This document shows positions 1 to 10,600 of a stretch of 64,000 nt of DNA, one piece after another. Location of the stretch: the NCBI GenBank assembly GCA_965644315.1, contig CBFFRQ010000057.1, positions 434,001 to 498,000 of the forward strand, given 5' to 3'. Numbering within the stretch: position 1 is the first letter of the stretch; every line of letters starts with the position of its first letter. Both the position numbers and the translations under genes were made by a program. The notes below the pieces were generated by a model. It saw only the letters and a program-made list of their open reading frames with translations, was not told where the DNA came from and did not search any database. This DNA is from Caecitellus pseudoparvulus (Eukaryota; Bigyra: Bicosoecida).

Positions 1-2008
1 ACAAGGTGCCAAGTTGGAACTGTCCCTGGGCATCGCCCTGCTTTGCTGCAGCTTCATACCAGCGGGCTGCCTCTGCATCATTTCGCTCCGTTCCCTTCCC
101 ATGCCTGAAGGCGTCTCCGAGGCTGCTTTGGCCGCCAGCATGCCCCTGCTCTGCCGCTGCTTGAAAGCACTCCAGCGCCTGCGCTGCGCTTCGCCGCACT
201 CCCTTTCCTTTCGAGAACATCAAGCCAAGTTTGAAGTGGCCCTCAGCGACTCCCTTCTCTGCGACAAGCCTGTACCAATGCACTGCTCGCTTCAAATCCT
301 TTTTGACCCCACGCCCGGCTTTGTACATGTCTCCAAGTAGGCACTGGGCCTCCACTTCCCCTTTTTCTGCAGCCTCCTTGAGCAGGCGAACTGCCTCAGC
401 CTCATCCTGCGCCACCCCTTGGGCTTGCAAGTACAATTTGGCAAGATGGCACTGCGCCAGGGCATCTCCCATCCCCGCTGCTTCTTGAAGGTATCGTGCA
501 CCTTCCTTCGCAGTGTCCCCTTGGCCATCTTTCTGCGTGTGCATGCAGCCGAGGAAGGTCTTGGCCCTCACATGCCCTTGCTTCGCTGCTGCCTTAAACC
601 AACGCAACGCAACAGCGTCATCCTGGGGCACGCCATATCCGTGCTTGTACATGGTGCCCAAGCTGCACTGCCCATCGGCATTGCCCAAAAGCGCTGCAGC
701 TCTGAAGCACCGCACTGCCTCGCTGTCACTTTGAGATACGCACGACCCAGCCCTGTACATGTCCCCCATGGCAACGTGTCCACCTGCATGCCCTAGCTCT
801 GCTGCAGCTGCGTAGAGCTCAAATGCCCTTTGAGGATTACGCTTTACTCCCCAGCCGTTGCTGTACATGGTCGCAAAGTTGAACAGCCCGTCGCTGTACC
901 TCTGCTCTGCGGCAGCTCGGTACCACCGCACTGCTTCCTTCACATCTTTCCATGTTCCGTGTCCATGACAGAATGCATCACCCAGCTTGCACTGTCCCTC
1001 TGGGTCCCCCTGTTCGGCTGCTGCCCGGTACCAACGTAGCGCTTCAGCCTCATCCTGTGCGATTCCGGTGCCTCCAGCGTACGCATCTCCAAGCGCAACC
1101 TGCCCACCAGAATGTCCCTGCTCTGCAGCTGCCCTGAAGAGGCGGAGCGCTTCACTTTCGTCCTGGCAGACACCAGTGCCAGTCTTGTACATGTCCCCCA
1201 GGCTCACTTGCGCGTCTGCAAGTCCCTGCTCCGCAGCAGCAACGAACCAGCGGTGAGCCTCAGCGTGGTCTTGGGACACACCCTGGCCAAGTCTGTGCAT
1301 GCAGCCAATGTGCCACTGACTGACAGCATCGCCCTTTTCAGCTGCCCTTCGGTACCACTCCGCAGCCTCTGTCCGGTTCTTCGCGGAGCCGGGGCCGTGC
1401 TCCAACATGATGCCCAGCTTTCGCTGAGCCTCAATGAGCCCCTGCTCAGCTGCGGCCCTAAACCACTTAACTGCTGCGGGTAGGTCTTGCATACCTCCAG
1501 TTCCATCCCTGAAGCTGTCTCCTAAAGCAAGCTGCGCTGCAGCGTGTCCTTGGGCTGCTGCCGCCTCGAACCATTGACGTGCACGGCCAGCATCCCGAAC
1601 CCCGCCAATCCCCTCTCCGTACATCTTTCCAAGACAATGCTGCGCTGCTGCTTGACCTTGCTCAGCCATGGAAACAAGCTCGGGGACAACGTCCGCGTTG
1701 CCTTGTTGTGCCATGGAAGCCAAGCTCTCCAAGGCGTCCGCCTGGCCTTGACGTGCAAGCGCCCAAAGTTGCTGCAATGCATCCCCATGTCCCTGCTCTG
1801 CCGCAGCCAAGAACAGGCGCGCTGCACTTGCGCAATCGTGAGCCACTCCATCGCCGCGCATGTGCGCGTCGGCCAAGAGGAACTGGCAAGAGGCATTCCC
1901 TTGCTGGGCAGCAACTTTGAGCCAGTGGCAACCCTCGGCGGCATTCTTCCTTATGCCCACTCCGTGACAAAGCATCCCAGCAAGCTCTAAGCAGTCCACC
2001 ATGTCACC
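1..2008 (-). repeat. Tandem Sel1 repeat block
   Basis: About twenty coding repeats of 108 nt (36 residues), read on the minus strand. Repeats 3 to 5, around positions 1663-1797, are shortened to 15 residues each and keep only one helix ending in A[RQE]QG. The protein pattern is regular but the DNA copies have diverged, so this is an old array and not a recent satellite. Confidence 0.8.
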
Positions 2009-3919
2009 TTTGCTTGCTGAATCCTTCATGTGCTGCAGGTGCAACATGTCTCGTTTCCCTGTCCACCGCAGACCTGCGTCTCCTCGTCTCTCCCGCAAAA
2101 CCTGCTCTATGCTGCCCTTCACGTCACCACCAGACACCAAACACGGCCAGAGGCCCACCAAACCCCCAACATCGGCATTCTCAGCTCCTTTCAGCGCGAG
2201 CGTTGCAACGCCTTCCATGGCCTGGCTGCTTGTCGTGCCCAGCAAGCTGCCTCCACACAAGAGAACGTCAGCCCGCCACCATCGCATGCCGCCCCACAAT
2301 CCTCGTACCACCTCACCTCCGCCGCGAACGACCGAGTCCCAGACCTGCCCCATAGCACCAGATGAAAGACTGTAGCGAGCCCACTCCATTCCTTCATCAG
2401 AACCACCCACTGACTGCAAAGCAGCAGCCACATCTTGGTGCTCGGCCACTTTCACGGAAGTGCCCCAGGACCCAACTTCCTCAAAGCTCTCCAACATGCC
2501 ACCAAGCGCACAGTCAGCCCCAACCCCCGCCGTTGCGTTGCCGAAAACATCCTGTAAGGCGGCTCCCCATCCACAGTCTTCACCATCCTCCTTCAGCATG
2601 TGTCCGACACTACCCGCGCACAGCCGAACAGTGGCAGCACCCTGCAGAACATCATTCACAACTTCCGCTGTCATCCCTGCACGCTTGCTGCCCTCAACGA
2701 CAAGTACCTTGCCTCCTGAGCCAAGCACGTAGCCAGCTCCAGACAGCTCGCACCGCTGGAGCACCGTAAGGCACTCTCGCGCCAGAGCTTCCTTCGCACA
2801 CACAGCCACATCCTCCCAGGCGTCACAGCCCACCACGTCATCCAATGGAATGCCTGGTGCAACGACTGCTTGAAGGACAAATGTGGTTTGAAGACCAAGT
2901 GGGTTGGCAGCGTTCGCGCCCTCTTGCTCAAGTTGGACGGCGAAACCCAGAACCTCCTGCACAGGCCCGGAGGCTCCAGCTGCCCTAGCCCAGGAGTTTA
3001 GCCTCTGACCAAGAAGCAGCCCGCGCACCACTTCCAGGCACCCCCGTGCCCAAACACCCTCTTCCTTATCACCTGCCCAAACACCAACCCTACATGGCCG
3101 CCGCCACTCAAGCATCAGCCCCCCCCCATCAGCAAGCCAGCGAGCTCGCCCAGCTCGAGGAAGCGCAATGTGCGCAGCACCGTCTGTGCTTTCGCCAGTC
3201 ACTACCGCTACTTCGGGCGTGCCCGTGGCTTCTAGCTCGCCCAGGGCTGAAGCAATACTCCTGAGTTCACCTGCTGCTTCCAGGCTCGACTCGCCGAGAA
3301 CGCGCAAAGAGGCCGCAATGGAGTTCAGCCTTTCCTGGACAGCAGCCATACCCTCGACGACTTGCACAGCCTGGCACTCATTCAGTACCCGTGCACCTCG
3401 GCTCAATGAAGGCATGCAGAATGAATACTCTGCAGCCCACAACGATACACTTCGCAGCAGCGCCTCCTGCCGCGGGGCGGTGGTGCCTGATGATGCACGA
3501 ACCCGACGCCAGGCTGCCACCGTGCCACCATACACACGGTGCAAGCGCTCACCATCTGTCCATTCACGTAAAACAAGAATCTCGCGAACGATGTCTCGCA
3601 CAGCACACTGCGCCAACTCGACACACCTGCTCAACTGCACCAAACCATCCAGAGCGCGCCGGCTCAGCTTGCTCTCCAACTCACCCAGTAGCCGCGTTGT
3701 GCCGGTTTTGATCCTCCCCAGTGCTTCAAGTTGACCCTCTACGCCCAGCCACTCTCCTGCCTCGGGCAAAGCCTCCCCCACCGCGCCAGCCAATCCTAGA
3801 AGTGCAGCGGTAATTTCACCCCGCACAGCCACACTGTCCACACACGGGCCTCGTGCAACGTCAATCAGTGCATCAACACAGCCTGGTCCCATGCTTCCGT
3901 CACTGCGCGGATCAGTCAT
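1..3919 (-). CDS. Sel1-like repeat protein, 3' end off the window
   Basis: The minus-strand frame stays open from an ATG at 3919 to the left edge, giving over 1,300 residues with the C-terminus missing. Residues 1 to about 637 match no family I recognise; they look alpha-helical and are rich in Ala, Gly, Leu and Val. From about residue 638 there are some 20 Sel1-like (TPR-related) repeats, mostly 36 residues long, with the usual A-x(2)-LG-x-MY-x(2)-G-x-GV core followed by A-x(2)-W-[FY]-x-AAAEQG. Sel1 repeats form solenoids that scaffold protein complexes, in ER-associated degradation or signalling for example; which partner applies here cannot be told. The start is the first ATG in the open frame, and an upstream exon is possible. 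It lies downstream of, and on the same strand as, the RNF213-like gene, 693 bp away. Confidence 0.85.
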   Translation of the reverse strand, partial: MTDPRSDGSMGPGCVDALIDVARGPCVDSVAVRGEITAALLGLAGAVGEALPEAGEWLGVEGQLEALGRIKTGTTRLLGELESKLSRRALDGLVQLSRCVELAQCAVRDIVREILVLREWTDGERLHRVYGGTVAAWRRVRASSGTTAPRQEALLRSVSLWAAEYSFCMPSLSRGARVLNECQAVQVVEGMAAVQERLNSIAASLRVLGESSLEAAGELRSIASALGELEATGTPEVAVVTGESTDGAAHIALPRAGRARWLADGGGLMLEWRRPCRVGVWAGDKEEGVWARGCLEVVRGLLLGQRLNSWARAAGASGPVQEVLGFAVQLEQEGANAANPLGLQTTFVLQAVVAPGIPLDDVVGCDAWEDVAVCAKEALARECLTVLQRCELSGAGYVLGSGGKVLVVEGSKRAGMTAEVVNDVLQGAATVRLCAGSVGHMLKEDGEDCGWGAALQDVFGNATAGVGADCALGGMLESFEEVGSWGTSVKVAEHQDVAAALQSVGGSDEGMEWARYSLSSGAMGQVWDSVVRGGGEVVRGLWGGMRWWRADVLLCGGSLLGTTSSQAMEGVATLALKGAENADVGGLVGLWPCLVSGGDVKGSIEQVLRERRGDAGLRWTGKRDMLHLQHMKDSASKGDMVDCLELAGMLCHGVGIRKNAAEGCHWLKVAAQQGNASCQFLLADAHMRGDGVAHDCASAARLFLAAAEQGHGDALQQLWALARQGQADALESLASMAQQGNADVVPELVSMAEQGQAAAQHCLGKMYGEGIGGVRDAGRARQWFEAAAAQGHAAAQLALGDSFRDGTGGMQDLPAAVKWFRAAAEQGLIEAQRKLGIMLEHGPGSAKNRTEAAEWYRRAAEKGDAVSQWHIGCMHRLGQGVSQDHAEAHRWFVAAAEQGLADAQVSLGDMYKTGTGVCQDESEALRLFRAAAEQGHSGGQVALGDAYAGGTGIAQDEAEALRWYRAAAEQGDPEGQCKLGDAFCHGHGTWKDVKEAVRWYRAAAEQRYSDGLFNFATMYSNGWGVKRNPQRAFELYAAAAELGHAGGHVAMGDMYRAGSCVSQSDSEAVRCFRAAALLGNADGQCSLGTMYKHGYGVPQDDAVALRWFKAAAKQGHVRAKTFLGCMHTQKDGQGDTAKEGARYLQEAAGMGDALAQCHLAKLYLQAQGVAQDEAEAVRLLKEAAEKGEVEAQCLLGDMYKAGRGVKKDLKRAVHWYRLVAEKGVAEGHFKLGLMFSKGKGVRRSAAQALECFQAAAEQGHAGGQSSLGDAFRHGKGTERNDAEAARWYEAAAKQGDAQGQFQLGTL

Positions 3920-4612
3920 GCTTAGAATGGAGGCTTCTGAACGCCGGTCGATTCCAGGGTTGACTTTGGAGCTTATCGCAAGCACTTGCTGCAAGACCGA
4001 TTTCCGCAACACCCCTCAGGGTGAACGCATGGGCCTGATCCCGGCCGACGAAAATAACTTGAAGGCGGGGGCGACCCATGTGTGTAAAGCTTCGCGATCG
4101 AAGTGTTGCTGACTCATTTTGGCCCGATTCTTTGAATGCGAGGACTGGATACCGAGCACACAGCTTTCATGAGAAAGTGCTCGAGTTCAGCCCACAGCAG
4201 AGGTTCTGCACGGCGCAACAGTGGCTTGCAATTTCCCCCTTCTTCTTTTTTTCTCGTCTTTCAATTTCGTGATCGTGCGGTGGGCGTGTGGCACCTGTTG
4301 CCACTGGGAATGGAATCTGACAGGTGCAACACGCTCGCGCAGAGCCAAAACTCTGACTTGAAGTCAAGAATGCCCACTACTTCATGCGCTGAGGCAATGC
4401 ATATGAAGGGCGCTATGCTGCGATTGGATGAAGCAGCAAGGGTTGTCGTTTCATAACGACTTTTCGCGCCTCTTCGGCAACGTCATGGAGTCGAATCATG
4501 GGAGAACACTGCAAGCGTCGAGGTCCATAGAAAACTGGGCTCACTTTCAAGCAAGAGCACACGTAGATGACAGAGACTGCATTCAATGGAGGCCGGAGGC
4601 GCACAGAGGAAG
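3920..4612. other. Intergenic region between two minus-strand genes
   Basis: This is the 3' flank of the RNF213-like gene and the presumed promoter and 5' UTR of the Sel1 gene. I see no convincing coding frame, RNA gene or repeat. A pyrimidine-rich run lies at about 4240-4262 on the plus strand, and base composition is less GC-rich than in the flanking genes. Confidence 0.5.
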
Positions 4613-7600
4613 TCACCCTTGGTGTCTTGGGAGCGCGATGGTCGGTCGCGCAAGTGCAACCGTTTCGCCTCCCCACACACACAGCGGGTCAGGGAGGGGC
4701 ATCGCATGGGGTACTTCCTCGACCTCCACTGCAACGTGCTTTCCTAACTCCACTGTTTCAGGATCCCACTCTTCGTCCATCCAGTCAGCGTCGTGCAGCA
4801 CCAGGATGGAGTCGTCCTCTGGAGCGGGAAGCCCCACCGCCGCGTAGCAGGCCGCCACTTGCTCCGCAAAAGTCTGAGTTGGATCAAGCTGGACCGCGAT
4901 GGGGCCGGCCAACACTTCACGGAGACCTAAATTAGCATCGCCGGCCAGCTGCATGTTGCCTGCGTCCTGCTCTTCAACACTCACCACGTACAAGGCCACA
5001 TAGCTCGCCTGCCTTGGACGAACGTGGATACTTTGCAGCACCACGCCGGACAGGTCACTACCAGGCGCCTTGGTTCCAGCAGAGGTGCACAATTCCACGA
5101 CGAACTTGTCACGGGAAGATGCTGGAACGTGCACCAAGTCGAAAATTGCCCCCACGTCCACCCGCACGCGGATGTCGAGCTCGATCTCTGTTTGCGCTTC
5201 GAGCTCCCGCCCAGTTGGGCCGTCGCCAGGCAGGCCCAGCAGCAGCAGGGGAACTGTTTGCATGCATGCATCCGTGCTCACCACACCCACACTGAAGCCT
5301 TTCTCGCTCGGCGAGCGCAGGGCTGTCTGGAATGAAGCAAAGTTGGCTTCGTTCAGGGCCACTGGAGTCGGGATGCTAGCCCATTTGAGCATGAAGCAGT
5401 GCTCACTCGGAGGGCTGCGCTTCTTGAGGCCTTTCAGCACTGCAGCTTGGAACTCTGGGATGGACCCCAGCATGCTATCTGTCAGCCTGATCCTTCTGCT
5501 TCTTTGTGAACTGCGCAAGAAGCAGGAGTCCGAGCTTGGATCACTCGCACCAAGCAAAGTCAGGGAGAGTGTGATGCCTTTGCTTTCCTGGCCAGCACTG
5601 CTTGGCGCGTGCTGCTCAACCACGTCGTCTACGCCGTTTGTAAACTGGATCACATTGAAGTCTGACAAAACATCACGCAGGTCGCCATCCAAAGCCTCGC
5701 GGACACGCGAAGCGAGGTGCATGCTTTCGTCGTCCAGCGTGCCACAGGCCAAGGCAGACGCCTTCAGGTGCGCCAAAGCATCGATCACATCCTGCTCACA
5801 CTCAAGCGGCATTTCACCGGGAGACTGACCGATTCGACGCATCGGCTGTTCTTTCTTGGCCGCTGCCCCAGCCTGTGGGTGTCCACCGCCAAAATGTGAG
5901 CTTCCTCGTCCCCCAGTGCGCAATGGCTGAGGCATGGCTTGCCCTCCGCGTGACTGCGCTTGGGGCATTGCTTGGCCTCCAGTTGGCTCCAAGCGCGCAG
6001 CTTCCCTCTCTTGCTCCCGCATTTGCTTGTGAGCGTCCAATTTCAGAGCCTCATCTGCTGCCAAGGCGTGACCGAAGGGTGCGCTGTCCAAGAAGTCTGG
6101 TGTGCTTGCGTCTGACGCAAAACGGAGCTTAGGAGCATATTTGCCGCGCGAGCCCATCCCAGAGCTGTCACCCTGCTTCAAATCTTCCGCGCTCTGCAAG
6201 ATCGCCCGAAGGCGTTGAGAAAGTTGCTGGATGGTATTGGTGACAAGGACAAATGCGCCTACAAGCACGCCGTCGGCGGCCGACCCGTCAGCCTTGGTGA
6301 TGCCCAGCAAAACATGAGCCATGGAGTTCTTTGGCTTCTTTTCTCCGTACAGAGCTGCGTGAACGAATTGGTTATCGGCCAGCAGCGACTCTGAGGAGCT
6401 TTGGGACAGCCACGAGACGGATGCTTCCGCGAGTGCGTTCTTGAGGTGCTGCAGCATGTCCAGGTCACTCTGAGCACTCTTTGTGTTACTGTCAGTAACA
6501 AGCTCCTCAATCTTGCGAAGACGTTCGTCCACTTCTTCCATGATTGACGCTGGAAGAGCGTTCTCAGCCGCCTCCTTTTCCAGGTGCTTCTGGAACTGTC
6601 GCACGAAGGACCTGTAGCTCCCCACTGCCAGTCGTCTGAGCCTTCGTGAGGTACCGGACACTTTCCCGCTAAACAAGGCCTTGTCGAGGCTGGTAGCTAG
6701 GATGCCTTCCTCAAGCAGCTTCCTCACGGAATCTGTGGCGGAGCGCAGGAGTTCGCGCCACTGCTTGTCTGTGAGTGACGAAGCCATGATCTTGCTGTCC
6801 TTCCACTCAACACCAGCTTCTTCGCAGAGCAGCAGGGCTTGTTCAAGCAGGGACTGCTCCTCGGACACTTCGGGAGCTTCGGAAACTTCGGGAGCTTCGG
6901 GCTCTTTCTCTGCATGATCTTCATGTTGGTCAGACTGCGAACCCTCCTTGGACTCCGTTCCCGCAGGAACATCCAGAACTGGCTTGACCTCGCTGGGCGC
7001 CGCTTGCTCACTCTTTTGCTTGAACACAAAATCCTCTCCTAAATCTGACACCTCCAACCGCATTTTCCCCCGCATGATCAGCGGGAGGAGGAAGCGGGCC
7101 AGGTTCTCAATGTCCACGCTCACGTGCCCAGCAGCAAAGGGCTGCGAGTCTGCGGAGGCAGCTGTCCGTGCTGCGAGCCACTTTGCACGCGCCTCGTCAC
7201 TGCTCAAGCGAAGCTTGTACTTCTCCGGCAGGAATACATCCAGAGGTGGCTCACCTGGACTCGGTTTGGGAACCCGTGTGGCAGTGTAGCTGAAGCGTGT
7301 CCCGCATCCACGCTTCTTTCCGCTCTGCTTCTCGTCTTTCAGCCGTTTCGCAGTCTCGGCGGCACTCTCATGCGAGTGCTGGCCGCATACTCCTGCGTCA
7401 CAGTACATCGTCCTTTCCATGAGGCGCTGGCAGTCCGGGTTCGGGCAGATGCTGTACTTTTGCTCATGCATGAGCTGCTGCGTGCTTCGCCCTTCGTCGA
7501 AAGCAGCTTCTCGCTCCTGCTGATCAAGAATGTCGGCCTCCTCCAATGCCTTTGAGTCGTGCCCAGGTTCCACATCATTGTACTCCACATCCGCTTCCCA

Positions 7601-10600
7601 GCGCAGAAAGAATGGAATGAGTCGGCGAAGCTTGTCCACGAGTGAGAGAGGGGCGCCTTCGCCTTCTGCCTGATCAACGTAGGGATTGACCTCCCCGGTG
7701 TGCATGACAAGTTCACGGAACGAGACTGCCGTGCTGGCGACGTGCTTCAGCGCGCGACCGCCGTGCGTTGCTTCCAACAAGCATCCTCCTCGATTGATGC
7801 CAGTCAAGGCTGTCATCGCTCTCAGGTGCCGTGTTGCATCCAACTCCATCATCGCGTTCTGAGACTTGACCAGGCGCTCTCTGAGCATCCGCAGGGGCAG
7901 AGCTCTCTCCATTTCACTCTGGGTGAACGAAAAGCTTAATACATCGCTCACCATGAGCTGCTTGAAGCCGTCTTCGTTGCCGACGGAAAGCCTGGGAATG
8001 CCTTGCTCGAGTTCAGCTTGGTGGCCACACACAGCTTCGTACATGCCAAATGTTGCTTGCAGCAAGTTCCAACTCCTCACAAACTCGTCAAGCTTCTTCC
8101 TGCCTACATCGACCGTCACTTGATCAAGCCTCTCTCTAGACAGCGCATCCACCATTGGCAACTCCCAAGCTTCAGCCTCACTGACCTTGCCTGCGAGCTC
8201 CTCATTGCACCACTGGTAGAACGACAGCATGACGGGGATGTGGGTGGCGAAGTGCAAGGAGTTACCGTGCTGGCCATCTACAAGCTCGTGGAGCACCGCG
8301 CCTGCCAGGAGAGGCCCAGGCAGCTCCATTCCCTCTTCCGCTTTCAGCTTCGCGTCGCCTGCAGCTGCTTCTAGTCCGAGGACAAGCTGTGTGGTCGGAC
8401 TTCTCAGCCAGTGGGCGCAGCGGTGGCTCTTCAAGCCGGCGGCACAGCGACCGAGGGCGGGACGCAGAGCCAACACTTTCGAGCTGCAAGCCTTAACAAG
8501 AGCGACCAATTTGTCGTGAAAGTCATCAGCAGACAAGGGCGTCGAGACGAACTCCGCGCACACAGCCTTTGCTTCCTCTGAGCTTTCAGCAAAACAAGCC
8601 AAGTGCCAGGCCTCCAAACCCAAGTCCTTCAGAACGCTTTCATGTGCCAGAACTCTGGTTAGGCGGTCGTATCCCCTCTCTGAGCCTGCTATGTGTGCCA
8701 TGACCACTGCACCCCATGCAGGACTGGCCCCCTGGAGCCGCTTCATTGCTTCCTTCACAGGCCGTGCACGAACACTTTCGTGATCTGGATTCGATCCAAG
8801 CATTGCAGCGAGCAGTTCGCAGAACACCAAGCTCTGTGCAGCAAACCTGGCCTTGTCTAGGGGTGACCGCGCATCCGCGTGTCTGGAGGACAGTACTTCA
8901 GCGGCCGCTGGCTCCAGTGGGCATGTGTTTGTGGGTCCGATGCGAAGGACGTGCTCAGAAGTGTGCTTCGCAAGCATCCACACGAGCAAGTCGTAGGAAG
9001 CATGGGTCTCAAGATGCGCGACCTCCCACCCGTACAGCGCTGCAACCTGGCGTGACAGAGCAATACTGAGAGCAGTCGGCATGAACGTGGCACTGCCTGT
9101 CTTGAACGAGACTTGTGCAAGCTGCTCACTGAAACCAGGGTGGGTGTGCAACTGGCTCAGCAGCTGCACCCTTGCCAAACATGGCAGCGCACTCGGTGCA
9201 TCTTTGTTCAGAAGCCGCAGTAAACTCACTGGTGCCTTCCCTCCAGGCAAGGTCAAGGCGGCGCCCGACTCCATGAACAGGACTGCGCGGATGACTGCCT
9301 GCTTCGCTGTAACCGAGCCAAAGCCGCCCTCACAGCCAGGGAGGATCCACCGGAAGCAAGCCAGGAAGGCGGAAGACATCATGCAGCGGAATTCCTCCAA
9401 GAAGCCATCAGGGACGTCTGCAGAGAGTGATGCAAACTGCCCCAGCACAAACAGCATGGTGTCCAGTGGAAGCTGGCCCCGCAGACCAGGATCATTCGCC
9501 GCAGACCTCGTGCGGGCAATGAGCAGGCTCAGAATGCCTTCAGGGGCCCGCATGAGAACTTCAGACATGCACACCACCTGGACACACTTGCCAAATAACT
9601 GCTCGTCATGGCAAACCCCTTCTGCTGTCCTGCACGGCCCTTGGCGGGCAGCAGCCACCCGCCCCAGCCACTCGCACATCTGCGACTCAGACTCGGGGCC
9701 GATATGTAAGCCCTCGACTGCCGCTTGCACTGCGTCCAGGATTCGGCCAGCCCCACTTGCAGCACCAGAACCAGGAACAGCGGGAGCAGCGCCCAGTGAT
9801 CTGGAGCTGTACACAGAGGCGATGGCCTCGGAGACAAACCGAGTCAAGGCTCTGTGTCGAAGGAAGAACGTCAGTGGAACTGACCCAGGGAAGATGTGCT
9901 GGGTGGCCAATGCCCTGGCTCTCTGGAGCAGCTCCCCAGCTATGTGGTCGAATTCATGGGGCATCATCGGCACCACGGCTTTGGCAAAGCCTTGCAGATG
10001 CCGCCCCTCACTCACGAAATCTGCATCGTCAACTTCCACAACGTTGCAGTACAACTTCAAGAAATCGCGGGACAGGAGAAGCATGAGCTCGTCCCGCTCT
10101 TGCAGGAGCTCAAAACAAGACTGCATGTGCTCGAACCCAAGCTGCACATCACCGTCAGCTGCGAGCAAGGATCTTGCCAGTGCGAACTGTTCCTCCAACC
10201 CCTCAACACGCTGCTTGCAGGCGTCAGACACAAGCTTCAAACTGCGGAGGACAGTGAAGCCGAAAGGAAGCTCGGCTGCAGCTGGAACAACTGGAGAGGG
10301 CACTTTCTCACGGCCATGCTTGCGGGACACACTGGTCAAGGACACGTGCCTCCCGACTTCGATGTTCAGGACGCTCTTCACCGCCTCAGCTGCGAATTCG
10401 AGAAGCAAGGGCGATGATCCTTCAGTGTGCAGCTTGCACAAAGCCTCGAAGCCGAAGTCTCTCGCCGACCGAGCCAGGAACGCCTGCACGATGCCAAAGC
10501 TCAAGTCCTGCAACCGTTTTCGAAGGTGCACGACCATGCTCTCCGTCACTGCCGCACTCCACACACCCTCAGCGGCGTCGCTTGTGAGCGTCCCCACAAG

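Noticed and set aside
4613-4900. Several short plus-strand frames at the end of the giant gene
   Set aside because: They lack start context and motifs and lie opposite its C-terminal coding sequence.
6839-6900. Short direct repeats (CTTCGGGAGCTTCGG...) resembling a microsatellite
   Set aside because: They encode the acidic EAPEVSEAPEVSE linker of the giant protein; an ordinary coding repeat.
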